Shown in pieces: positions 1 to 6,128 of a stretch of DNA of 6,341 nt; within the stretch, counting starts at the first letter, position 1, and each line of letters starts with the position of its first letter. A program made the translations under genes and the position numbers. A model generated the notes under the pieces. The model was not told where the DNA came from, ran no database searches, and saw nothing but the letters and a program-made list of their open reading frames with translations. The stretch is taken from assembly GCA_018816665.1 (NCBI GenBank), contig JAHIVM010000284.1, forward strand, positions 1 to 6,341, in the 5' to 3' direction. Origin of the DNA: Candidatus Zixiibacteriota bacterium. Its GTDB lineage: Bacteria; Zixibacteria; MSB-5A5; GN15; FEB-12.

Positions 1-54
1 CAGACCGGCAAGACCTGGGGTGAAGTGGTAACGGAGATGAAGAAAGATGAGTAA
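1..54 (+). CDS. C-terminal end of an upstream gene (partial, 5' end outside window)
   Basis: Reading from base 1, an open frame gives the 17-residue tail QTGKTWGEVVTEMKKDE and stops at TAA 52-54. The frame overlaps the start of the Fe-S protein gene by 8 bases (ATGAGTAA), which is typical of translationally coupled operon partners. The short charged tail does not identify the product. In known DsrMK, Hmc and Tmc-type operons the neighbour of such an Fe-S subunit is often a cytochrome b / NarI-gamma-like membrane subunit, so that is the first candidate, by context only. Confidence 0.6.
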   Translation, partial: QTGKTWGEVVTEMKKDE

Positions 55-1660
55 AGACGATATCCGCGTACAGGACATTGCGAAAAAGACACCGCAACTA
101 TACCAGGTAGACCCCAAACAACTGGTACCCCTCCCCTATCCGTACGAGGACTGGGAAGACCCGGCCATTGAACCCCTGTCAGAGAAAAAGCTCGCGGGCC
201 GCAATGTGGGTCTCGACGGCGTCATGAATGTGAGTATCCCTGAACCACAGACGGAGGCCGAAAAAGAGGAGATGGTTGCGAAGTTCCTGGTCGGGCTGCG
301 CAAACTCCTCAGTAAGGACAACAACTGGACCTTCCTCAAGCCGCTCATGCTGTCGCTCGACAACTGTGTCAAGTGCAACACTTGCGCCGAGGCCTGTCCC
401 ATATACGAAATGAGCGGCAAGGCCGAAATCTACCGGCCGCTGTTCCGCTCCGATGTGCTACGTCGCATCGTCAACAAGTACGTCAAGCCGGGCGGCAAAC
501 TGACCGCCAAGTTCACCGGGGCTGATATCGACCTGAACTGGGAGACAATCTCCCGCATGGCCCATCTTGCCTATCGCTGCAACCTGTGCCGTCGCTGCGC
601 CCAGACCTGCCCGATGGGTGTCGACAACGGCCTGCTGGCCCGCGAGATTCGCAAACTGTTCTCGCAGGAACTGGGTATTTCCCCGCAGGAGTTGCACGGC
701 GACGGTACTATCAAGCAGTTGGAAACGGGTTCATCGACCGGTCTTACCCCCCCGGCTCTCATGGATCTGATGGAGTTCGCCGAGGAAGACCTGAACGATC
801 GCACCGGGCTGAATATCAAAATCCCGTTTGACAAAGCCGGAGCCGACATCCTCCTGATCCACAACGCCGGTGAATTCCTTTCCTGGCCGGAAAACCTGGA
901 GGCCTTTGCCATCCTGTTTGAGATCGCCGGTCTGAGTTGGACCCTCTCAAGTGAGATGGTCGGGTACGACTCTGTGAACTACGGGCTGTTTTACGATGAC
1001 GCCCAGTATGCTCGCGTTACGCTGGCCCACGCCAATGTCGCCAAAAAACTGGGAGTCAAGAAAGTGGTGGTCGGCGAGTGCGGCCACGCCCACAAAGCGA
1101 TTATGGCCATCGGTGACCGCATCTGGATGGGTGAATCCAATATCCCGCGCGAGTCCTGTATGGCCACCATGGAAGACCTGATCATCAACGAAAAGGTCAT
1201 GGTCGACCCGGAACGCAACAATTTCCCGGTTACCACCCACGATCCGTGCAATATTACGCGCTCCATGGGCATTATCGAACCGCAGCGACGGGTGCTTCGG
1301 AAGATCTGCCCGCAGTTCCGCGAGATGACCCCGCACGGCGTGCACAACTATTGTTGCGGAGGCGGCAGCGGCTTTGCTATTATGCAGTCACACAACTTCC
1401 CGAATTGGAAGTTCCAGTTGCCGGGCCGCAAGAAGTTTGCTCAGATGCTCGGAGCGTTTACCAGGGAAGAACTGGCTCCCGAAAAGAACAAGTACGTGTG
1501 CGCACCGTGCTCGAACTGCAAGGGCCAGATTCGCGACCTGATCAATTATTACGATGCCTGGGAACGCTGCCACATGCAATACGGCGGCCTGGTGGAATTG
1601 ATCGTGAACTGTATGACCGATGTTCGCGAAGGCTTCATTGAATGGGATGAGTTCCACTAA
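47..1660 (+). CDS. Dicluster [4Fe-4S] and CCG-domain protein, DsrK/HmcF/TmcB (HdrD-like) family
   Basis: Likely the cytoplasmic catalytic or electron-transfer subunit of a membrane redox complex related to heterodisulfide reductase HdrD and to DsrK. Two ferredoxin-type motifs are visible: CVKCNTCAEACP (C107, C110, C113, C117) and CNLCRRCAQTCP (C178, C181, C184, C188). Two CCG-type modules follow. The first (about residues 265-375) keeps only C345 in GECGHAH and has no CC pair. The second is complete: C401 (HDPC), C436-C437 (NYCCGGGSG), then C485/C488/C491 (CAPCSNC), which fits a non-cubane [4Fe-4S] site. No signal peptide or TM segment is seen. The length of 537 aa suits DsrK better than the shorter HmcF/TmcB. 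The start ATG overlaps the previous stop and has GGAG 10 bases upstream. The family is secure. The exact partner (thiol/disulfide carrier, DsrC-like protein or other) is not shown, and no dsrC, dsrA or dsrB lies in the window. Confidence 0.9.
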   Translation: MSKDDIRVQDIAKKTPQLYQVDPKQLVPLPYPYEDWEDPAIEPLSEKKLAGRNVGLDGVMNVSIPEPQTEAEKEEMVAKFLVGLRKLLSKDNNWTFLKPLMLSLDNCVKCNTCAEACPIYEMSGKAEIYRPLFRSDVLRRIVNKYVKPGGKLTAKFTGADIDLNWETISRMAHLAYRCNLCRRCAQTCPMGVDNGLLAREIRKLFSQELGISPQELHGDGTIKQLETGSSTGLTPPALMDLMEFAEEDLNDRTGLNIKIPFDKAGADILLIHNAGEFLSWPENLEAFAILFEIAGLSWTLSSEMVGYDSVNYGLFYDDAQYARVTLAHANVAKKLGVKKVVVGECGHAHKAIMAIGDRIWMGESNIPRESCMATMEDLIINEKVMVDPERNNFPVTTHDPCNITRSMGIIEPQRRVLRKICPQFREMTPHGVHNYCCGGGSGFAIMQSHNFPNWKFQLPGRKKFAQMLGAFTREELAPEKNKYVCAPCSNCKGQIRDLINYYDAWERCHMQYGGLVELIVNCMTDVREGFIEWDEFH

Positions 1661-1680
1661 TCCCGGAGGCTGAAAAGTAC

Positions 1681-2493
1681 ATGTCATTTCTGGGCTTGTT
1701 TCCGAAGCCGCATGAGTCGAAAGACCCTGAGGTCCGGCTCAAAGCGGTGGAAAGCCTTGAAGATCAGTCGGTACTCGCCGCTATGGCGAGTACCGACCCC
1801 TCTCCCCGCGTTCGACTGGCCGCAGTCGCTCGCGTCACCGATCAACAACTCCTTACCAATATAGCGCTCGACGGCAATCAAATCGACGCCCGGGTGGCGG
1901 CGGTGGGACGGATTGAATCGCAACAGACGCTGGCGAAAATCGTCAAGGTCAGGCGAAACTATCAACTGATGGGCGCCTGTTTCGCCCGCATCACCGACAA
2001 ATCGATTCTCCATGATATCGCCAACGATCGCGAGTACAATATGTCGGCCCGACGCATGGCGATCGAGAATTACGCCGATGAGTCTTATCTCACCCAGATT
2101 GTCGAAAAACGAACCGATACCGATGCCCCCAAAACGCCGGAAGAGATCGATGAGCTAGTCGAACGATACGGCGGGGTTCACCTGGCCCGGGCGCTCGGCA
2201 AATTCCGGGGCAGTAAAAACGCCATGCTGGCCTTGAGCGAGATTCTCAAGCGCGGCGGTGAGGCCGGCGATATCGCCCTGGAGTACCTGGCGCAGGGGCT
2301 GGTGCATCCCAACCGGGCAGTCTCCGAGGCGGCGCATGGCGAGCTGTGCAAGTTGGCCGATGGCCGTCAGATTTCCCGACTTGTGGCGCATATGGACAAA
2401 AGTGAACTCGACGCCAGAATACTGGCCGTTTTGAAAAACATTGATCACCCCGAGGCACGACAGATTGTTGAGTCGGCGGGAAACGACGGGTGA
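1681..2493 (+). CDS. HEAT-like helical-repeat protein
   Basis: A soluble, all-helical repeat protein of 270 aa, probably a scaffold or binding protein. Its N-terminal half is periodic: a motif like A-x-R-I-T-D-x-x-x-L recurs at SLEDQ, RVTDQ, RIESQ, RITDK and NYADE, with the D/S position at residues 28, 54, 80, 106 and 133. This gives a period of 26 residues (27 for the last step). Each unit also carries a preceding VR-x-x-AV helix (VRLKAV, VRLAAV, ARVAAV). The C-terminal part (about 155-265) has looser helical repeats. There are no catalytic motifs, signal peptide or TM segment. A strong GGAGG (1665-1669) lies 11 bases before ATG, and the gap to the Fe-S gene is 20 bases, so the two are very probably co-transcribed. 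It may tether or gate the Fe-S subunit or the downstream signalling proteins; that role is inference. Alternatives are a lyase-type or armadillo-like repeat scaffold. Confidence 0.8.
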   Translation: MSFLGLFPKPHESKDPEVRLKAVESLEDQSVLAAMASTDPSPRVRLAAVARVTDQQLLTNIALDGNQIDARVAAVGRIESQQTLAKIVKVRRNYQLMGACFARITDKSILHDIANDREYNMSARRMAIENYADESYLTQIVEKRTDTDAPKTPEEIDELVERYGGVHLARALGKFRGSKNAMLALSEILKRGGEAGDIALEYLAQGLVHPNRAVSEAAHGELCKLADGRQISRLVAHMDKSELDARILAVLKNIDHPEARQIVESAGNDG

Positions 2494-2511
2494 TCCTTTG
2501 AGGAGTCAGGA

Positions 2512-2883
2512 ATGCCAAAAAAGATCCTGATTATCGATGACGAAGAAGACATGCGGGTGTATCTCGAGACCATGTTCCGCAAAGCCGGGTATGAAACCCG
2601 CACGGCGGTAAACGGTCAGGATGCGCTTGAGCAGATCAGAGACTACGCGCCGGACCTGATCACGCTGGACATCCTGATGCCTCAGAAAAGCGGCCTGTCC
2701 TGCTTTGAGGCCCTGAGAGAGCACAAGACCACCGGCACGGTGCCGATAATGATCGTATCCGGTGTCACCGGCCACAGCGAGTTTTTCGATCAGACAGCGC
2801 TCGGTGGTCCAACCGTGTTTCTGGAAAAACCGATCAAACCCGATGTCGTGCTGAGTCGGTCCAAAGAGCTTCTGGGAGAGTAG
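2512..2883 (+). CDS. Stand-alone CheY-like response regulator (receiver only)
   Basis: A single receiver domain of 123 aa with no output domain. Key residues are present: the acidic pair D9/D10 in LIIDDEED, phosphoacceptor D53 in LDILMP, switch S83 in IVSG, and K106 in the EKP motif, with F103 near the switch aromatic position. Compared with the second receiver (4625-4981) it has five extra residues between S83 and the conserved lysine. AGGAG (2501-2505) sits 6 bases before ATG. It lies 18 bases after the repeat-protein gene and 6 bases before the kinase gene, so the kinase is its likely phosphodonor. Without an output domain it must act through a protein partner or as a phosphorelay intermediate. 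The hmc operon of Desulfovibrio also carries a response-regulator gene (rrf1), a parallel by context only. Confidence 0.93.
   Translation: MPKKILIIDDEEDMRVYLETMFRKAGYETRTAVNGQDALEQIRDYAPDLITLDILMPQKSGLSCFEALREHKTTGTVPIMIVSGVTGHSEFFDQTALGGPTVFLEKPIKPDVVLSRSKELLGE
2874..2878 (+). promoter_or_regulatory. Ribosome binding site deciding a TTG start for the histidine kinase
   Basis: GGGAG inside the last codons of the preceding receiver gene lies 11 bases before TTG 2890. The only nearby in-frame ATG (2935) has no good purine-rich site upstream, so TTG is preferred. Both choices keep the two membrane segments. Confidence 0.55.
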
Positions 2884-2889
2884 GCCGAT

Positions 2890-4515
2890 TTGTTTGGTAT
2901 CAACACTCACACGCTGTCGCAGGCCTATATCTGGATGATTTCGTCGGTCTGGCGAGTTGTCCTGGTTGCGATCCTGCTGTCGACTGTGATTCTGGCCGCT
3001 GCCCTGACCCTGCCCACCTGGGCGTTCGGCCTGGTTGTGTTGTTGATTATCCTATTGCTCGGGCTTGCCGCCAATCGGGTCCGTCAGTCGTATGCGGCCC
3101 TGGATTTCCCGGGTATCGATCGATTTTTCCAGCAGGTCCCCTGCTACCTGACTATCCAGGACCGCAACCTGCGCATCATCCGCACCAACGACCAGTTCCG
3201 CAAAGCTTTCGGTTCCGCCCAGGGTGAACTCTGTTTCCGGGCCTACAAAGGCTCCGATAAGGCCTGTCCCGACTGCCCGGTGCTCCGCACGTTCGATGAC
3301 GGCCAGACGCACACCAAAGAAGAGACGGTGACCCTGCAGGATGGTTCCACCGCCCAGATGATTGTGTACACCACGCCGGTCAAAAACGAAAGAGGCGATA
3401 TTGTCGGCGTGATGGAAATGTCCACCGACATCACCCAGATCAAACAACTGCAGAACGAGATCGAGGCCAGCCGCAAAGAATATCGCGACCTGTTCGAGCG
3501 GGTCCCCTGTTACATATCCGTTCTGAACAAGGATCTGAAAATCATCCGGGTCAACAGTCTCTTCAAGGAAGTGTTTGGGGATCGCACCGGCGATCGCTGC
3601 TACCAGGTCTATCACGACCGTGAAACAGTGTGCCCGGAATGTCTGGTTTTGCACACGCTCAACGACGGCAAAATCCACAGCAGCGAAAAAACCGTGATCA
3701 GACCCGATGGCACCGAGGCCCGGTTGATCATTTACTCTTCTCCTATCTACGATGAAAGCGGCGAGCTGACCGAGGTCATGGAAATGGCTACGGATATCAC
3801 TGAGGTCAAAAAACTCCAGGCCGAGTTGACCTACATGGGCAAAACGATAGCCATCATGGCCCACCGGATCAAAAATATCCTCAGCGGTCTTGAGGGCGGC
3901 ATTTTTGTCATGAACACCGGGTGGGAAGACAACGATGAGGCGCTCACTCGCAAGGGCTGGCAGATGATCGAACGCAACGTGGCCAATGTCTCGCGGATCG
4001 TCAAGGACCTGCTCTACTGCTCCAAAGAGCGCGAGATGGCCTTCCAGCAGATCGACCCCGCCCCCACCGTAGTCAGTGTGCATGAGCTCTTCACCGGGCG
4101 CGCTCAAAGAGATAATATCGAGCTGATCCTGGACATGCCGGATTCCCTGCCCGAGGGACGGTTCGACCCCGAGGCCCTGCACAGCCTGCTCACCAACCTG
4201 GTGACCAATGCGTTTGAGGCCTGCCGCAACGATGCTACCGAGGGGCGGGAACACTACCATGTCACCATTCGCGGTCGGTGCGAAGACGATGGCGCTCATG
4301 TGTTTGAGGTCGAGGACAACGGCTCCGGTATCCCCGGACATGTTGGCGAGAGCCTGTTTGAGGAGTTTTTCTCGACCAAAGGCCGCGAGGGCACCGGCCT
4401 GGGCCTGCTGGTGGCTCAGAAAGTGGTTGAGGAGCACGGCGGCGTGATTTCGTTTTTGTCCAACCCCGGCGAGGGTACCTCCTTCCGGGCGACCTTCCCC
4501 CCGTCCCGGGCCTGA
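2890..4515 (+). CDS. Membrane-anchored sensor histidine kinase with tandem cysteine-bearing PAS domains
   Basis: Senses a cytoplasmic signal and autophosphorylates a histidine, most likely for the adjacent receivers. Order from the TTG start: a tight TM hairpin (about 20-41 and 45-62) with almost no periplasmic loop; PAS1 (about 74-185); a short coiled linker; PAS2 (about 197-307); a dimerisation helix with H325 in MAHRIKN, a variant H-box lacking the usual proline; and an HATPase domain with N-box N436/N440 (LLTNLVTNAFEA), G1 DNGSG (D476-G480), F-box EEFFSTKG and G2 GTGLGL (501-506). Each PAS has four cysteines: C85, C115, C126, C129 and C207, C237, C248, C251. The spacing is identical at a constant offset of 122 residues. 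The kinase core is complete, so the protein is probably active. The cysteines suggest redox, metal or cofactor sensing, which is inference. It starts 6 bases after the receiver gene. An alternative start is ATG 2935, 15 codons shorter. Confidence 0.93.
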   Translation: MFGINTHTLSQAYIWMISSVWRVVLVAILLSTVILAAALTLPTWAFGLVVLLIILLLGLAANRVRQSYAALDFPGIDRFFQQVPCYLTIQDRNLRIIRTNDQFRKAFGSAQGELCFRAYKGSDKACPDCPVLRTFDDGQTHTKEETVTLQDGSTAQMIVYTTPVKNERGDIVGVMEMSTDITQIKQLQNEIEASRKEYRDLFERVPCYISVLNKDLKIIRVNSLFKEVFGDRTGDRCYQVYHDRETVCPECLVLHTLNDGKIHSSEKTVIRPDGTEARLIIYSSPIYDESGELTEVMEMATDITEVKKLQAELTYMGKTIAIMAHRIKNILSGLEGGIFVMNTGWEDNDEALTRKGWQMIERNVANVSRIVKDLLYCSKEREMAFQQIDPAPTVVSVHELFTGRAQRDNIELILDMPDSLPEGRFDPEALHSLLTNLVTNAFEACRNDATEGREHYHVTIRGRCEDDGAHVFEVEDNGSGIPGHVGESLFEEFFSTKGREGTGLGLLVAQKVVEEHGGVISFLSNPGEGTSFRATFPPSRA

Positions 4516-4554
4516 CCTGTAACATTGCCCGTTTTGTCTTTGTCGCCGGATTTC

Positions 4555-4583
4555 TTGTTGAACCGGATCGAGTCACGTATTAT
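4555..4583 (+). promoter_or_regulatory. Putative sigma-70-type promoter for the second receiver gene
   Basis: TTGTTG (4555-4560) and TATTAT (4578-4583) are separated by exactly 17 bases. The -10 box matches the consensus at 5 of 6 positions; the -35 box matches only TTG. It lies in the 109-base gap after the kinase gene, about 40 bases before ATG 4625. No terminator hairpin is visible between kinase and receiver, so read-through from the operon is also possible. Confidence 0.45.
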
Positions 4584-4624
4584 CGTTAGACAGGAGATGA
4601 GATTTCACTCGCGGCGAGGACTGT

Positions 4625-4981
4625 ATGAGCAAAAAGATTATGATCGTTGATGACGAAGAGGACATCCGGACTCTTCTTGAGACGTTTTTGCAGAAAAACG
4701 GCTTTGAAACCGTATCGGCCACTAACGGCAACGATGCCATCGAACTCTGGAAAAAAGAGAAGCCGGACCTGGTGACATTGGATCTGCAGATGCCCAAGAA
4801 TACGGGTACGGACTTCTACCGCAAGATTCGTCGCGAGGACGATTCCGATCAGGTACCGGTTATCGTGATCTCGGGCTTGCCGGGCCGTCATTTGGCGATT
4901 CCCAAACCGTTTGCCGTCTTTGACAAGCCTATCGACCGCGACGGTTTACTGGAGAAGATCAACGAGGCTTTGGGGCTGTAG
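4625..4981 (+). CDS. Second stand-alone CheY-like response regulator
   Basis: A receiver-only protein of 118 aa with all signalling residues: D9/D10 in MIVDDEED, phosphoacceptor D53 in LDLQMP, S83 in VISG, and K101 in DKPI, with F99 near the switch aromatic position. It resembles the receiver at 2512-2883 in the first half (KK-I-x-I-x-DDEED, an NG motif, PDL-x-TLD), so the two are probably paralogues. The stretch between S83 and the lysine is five residues shorter and proline-rich, so the partner-facing surface may differ. GAGGA (4616-4620) lies 4 bases before ATG. It follows the kinase gene by 109 bases and may have its own promoter. An intrinsic terminator follows 27 bases after the stop. 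It is likely an alternative or additional target of the same kinase; no output domain is present. Confidence 0.92.
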   Translation: MSKKIMIVDDEEDIRTLLETFLQKNGFETVSATNGNDAIELWKKEKPDLVTLDLQMPKNTGTDFYRKIRREDDSDQVPVIVISGLPGRHLAIPKPFAVFDKPIDRDGLLEKINEALGL

Positions 4982-5008
4982 AATCGGGCGATGAATCAGA
5001 TTTCAATC

Positions 5009-5043
5009 AAGCCGCTGCGTGGTAACATGCGGCGGCTTTGTTG
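5009..5043 (+). terminator. Rho-independent terminator closing the redox/signalling block
   Basis: Left arm AAGCCGCTGC (5009-5018) pairs with GCGGCGGCTT (5029-5038) over 10 pairs with a single T·G wobble. Two more inner pairs are possible, leaving the loop GGTAAC. A T-rich tail (TTTGTTG) follows directly. Its position 27 bases past the receiver stop fits transcription termination on the + strand. Confidence 0.85.
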
Positions 5044-5063
5044 TCAGGTGGCCCGACTCCGGC

Positions 5064-5203
5064 ACCCCGCGACTTCAGTCGTGGGACCATATGTAGGGCG
5101 GTTCCGTCTTCGAAACCGCCGCATCCGATGTAAAACTCCTCGTGCAGTCAGGTGGCTCACCTGACTGCGGCAAAGACGTCAAGCAGCCGTTACGTGAGGA
5201 CAC
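5064..5203 (+). repeat. Three-hairpin intergenic repeat, copy 1
   Basis: A 140-bp unit matching 5870-6009 without gaps, with 10 differences (about 93% identity). It contains three inverted repeats in order. Hairpin 1 (5066-5085) has a stem CCCGCGACT/AGTCGTGGG with one G·T pair. Hairpin 2 (5097-5120) has GGCGGTT/AACCGCC around a ten-base loop. Hairpin 3 (5144-5168) has a perfect 11-bp stem GCAGTCAGGTG/CACCTGACTGC with a 3-base loop. The architecture resembles REP-like or MITE-like non-autonomous repeats, of which the palindromic CCCACGACTTCAGTCGTGGG type is often seen scattered between genes. No transposase is present here. The orientation is assigned arbitrarily. Confidence 0.9.
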
Positions 5204-5252
5204 AACTATCAGGGACAGGGCACATTGTTGGTAATACGGGATCCCACACGAC

Positions 5253-5864
5253 ATGATTTTGCTTAGCTTCAAAAGACAGGTGTACGGGTGTTGCGTAGAT
5301 ACAATTGCCTCGATACCAGCCCTCGCCATAGGCTTGATCTATGCCCTAGTCTATACATTGACGTTTGGCTTCCCGTTGCCACCCCGGCCGAGCTTGGAAG
5401 TCCCGGGCGCTCATTCTGTTCACTTCTCTGACCCGGGCGTGTACAGTATATACCACGAATACAAGTCCCGGATGAGCAAGGGTGAACTGCTGAGAGGCAA
5501 GTTCAGTGAAGACATCCGAGTGTCCCTGAAGGACAGCAGGACAGGCAGGGCCATCCAGGTTTCGCCAGTCTCTATGACATTCACTTACAGCTTCCCCGGC
5601 CTTGAGGGCAAATCTTTTGCGGAGTTTCGCATAGATTCACCGGGCGACTACTTCCTGACCGCTCACTGGAGCCAGCCGGAGGATACGACTCGAACGCTCA
5701 TTGCGCTTGGCCGCCCCGCAGACATCTGGTGGCTGGCGATCCCTTTCATTGGGCTGGTCCTTATCGTCATGGTTGCGTCAAATGTGCTGCTCCGTCGGTA
5801 CATAAGACAGGGACGAATCTTGCCGGGACTAAAGAAGCTTCGGTACGGTGCCCCGGGTGAATGA
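5253..5864 (+). CDS. Orphan membrane protein with two TM segments and an external beta-rich domain
   Basis: I do not recognise this 203-aa protein. Two hydrophobic segments are visible, at about 18-40 and 158-179. Positive charges at the N-terminus (K7, R8) and after TM2 (RRYIRQGR) place both ends in the cytoplasm, with about 115 residues outside the membrane. The outer part contains two similar strand-turn motifs, FSDPGVYSIYHEY (58-70) and RIDSPGDYFLTAHW (126-139). These suggest a small beta-sandwich in which an F/I-x-x-PG-x-Y turn recurs. The only upstream ribosome-binding candidate is a weak GGGA about 11 bases before ATG, and an in-frame TAA at 5232-5234 limits the start. The gene is not part of the left operon, since it lies beyond the terminator. 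It sits between two direct copies of the 140-bp repeat, with copy 2 starting 5 bases after the stop. The patterned hydrophobicity makes it likely real, though perhaps weakly translated. Confidence 0.7.
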   Translation: MILLSFKRQVYGCCVDTIASIPALAIGLIYALVYTLTFGFPLPPRPSLEVPGAHSVHFSDPGVYSIYHEYKSRMSKGELLRGKFSEDIRVSLKDSRTGRAIQVSPVSMTFTYSFPGLEGKSFAEFRIDSPGDYFLTAHWSQPEDTTRTLIALGRPADIWWLAIPFIGLVLIVMVASNVLLRRYIRQGRILPGLKKLRYGAPGE

Positions 5865-5869
5865 CGGGT

Positions 5870-6009
5870 ACCCCACGACTTCAGTCGTGGGACCATATGT
5901 AGGGCGGTTCCGTCTTCGAAACCGCCGCATCCGATGTATAGCTCCTCGTGCAGTCAGGTGTCTCACCTGACTGCGGCAGAGATGGCAAGCAGCCGTCACG
6001 TGAAGGCAC
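5870..6009 (+). repeat. Three-hairpin intergenic repeat, copy 2
   Basis: A direct-orientation copy of 5064-5203 at an offset of exactly 806 bases. The stem of hairpin 1 (5872-5891) is fully Watson-Crick here (A5875 pairs with T5888, where copy 1 has G·T). Hairpin 2 (5903-5926) is identical to copy 1. Hairpin 3 (5950-5974) differs only in the loop (TCT for GCT). The other differences fall in the linker at 5939/5941 and in the unpaired 3' portion (5979-6006). It begins 5 bases after the stop of the membrane-protein gene, so it could also act as a transcript end or mRNA-stabilising structure for that gene. Confidence 0.9.
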
Positions 6010-6031
6010 GCGACGGCACGGCACGGGAGCC

Positions 6032-6115
6032 ATGTCCATTGGGAACAACCAGGGGCGAGTAATCGGGGTGCCATTCTCAAGTTTTCTTGAGGATGTCTTT
6101 GTGGAGCAGTTTTAG
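6032..6115 (+). other. Possible 27-codon small ORF (uncertain)
   Basis: ATG 6032 opens a 27-residue frame ending at TAG 6113-6115. GGGAG (6025-6029) lies just before it, but with only 2 bases of spacing. The predicted peptide ends in a plausible mixed hydrophobic/acidic stretch (VPFSSFLEDVFVEQF). It could be a microprotein, the remnant tail of a decayed gene, or chance. Its 3' half overlaps the hairpin at 6072-6095, which argues for caution. The rest of 6010-6187 shows no other coding signal. Confidence 0.2.
6072..6095. repeat. Inverted repeat with T4 loop
   Basis: CATTCTCAAG (6072-6081) pairs with CTTGAGGATG (6086-6095) over 10 positions, nine Watson-Crick pairs and one T·G wobble, around the loop TTTT. 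It could form in RNA from either strand. No strong T-run follows on either side, so the terminator role is uncertain. Confidence 0.6.
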
Positions 6116-6128
6116 ATTCCCCCAGAAG

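Noticed and set aside
947..1345. Minus-strand frames of 118 and 132 residues
   Set aside because: They are antisense to the Fe-S protein in a region with conserved family motifs, and have no ribosome binding site or natural composition.
3052..4437. A 461-residue open frame on the minus strand
   Set aside because: It lies entirely opposite the histidine kinase, whose TM, PAS, H, N, G1 and G2 motifs are unmistakable. The antisense peptide shows no recognisable motifs and arises from the GC-rich codon pattern.
4597..4599. Alternative ATG upstream of the second receiver
   Set aside because: It is out of frame with the receiver (28 bases upstream) and has no properly spaced ribosome binding site.
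5232..5237. Extended -10 promoter (TGG then TAATAC) for the membrane-protein gene
   Set aside because: Only three of six bases match the -10 consensus, no -35 lies at a suitable distance, and it is too close to the start codon to be convincing.
5064..6009. CRISPR array
   Set aside because: There are only two copies, 806 bases apart, each 140 bp long with internal hairpins, and no regular spacers or cas genes.
5829..6080. An 83-residue minus-strand frame
   Set aside because: It runs through the hairpin repeat and is Cys/Arg/His-rich, the usual product of translating palindromic repeats.
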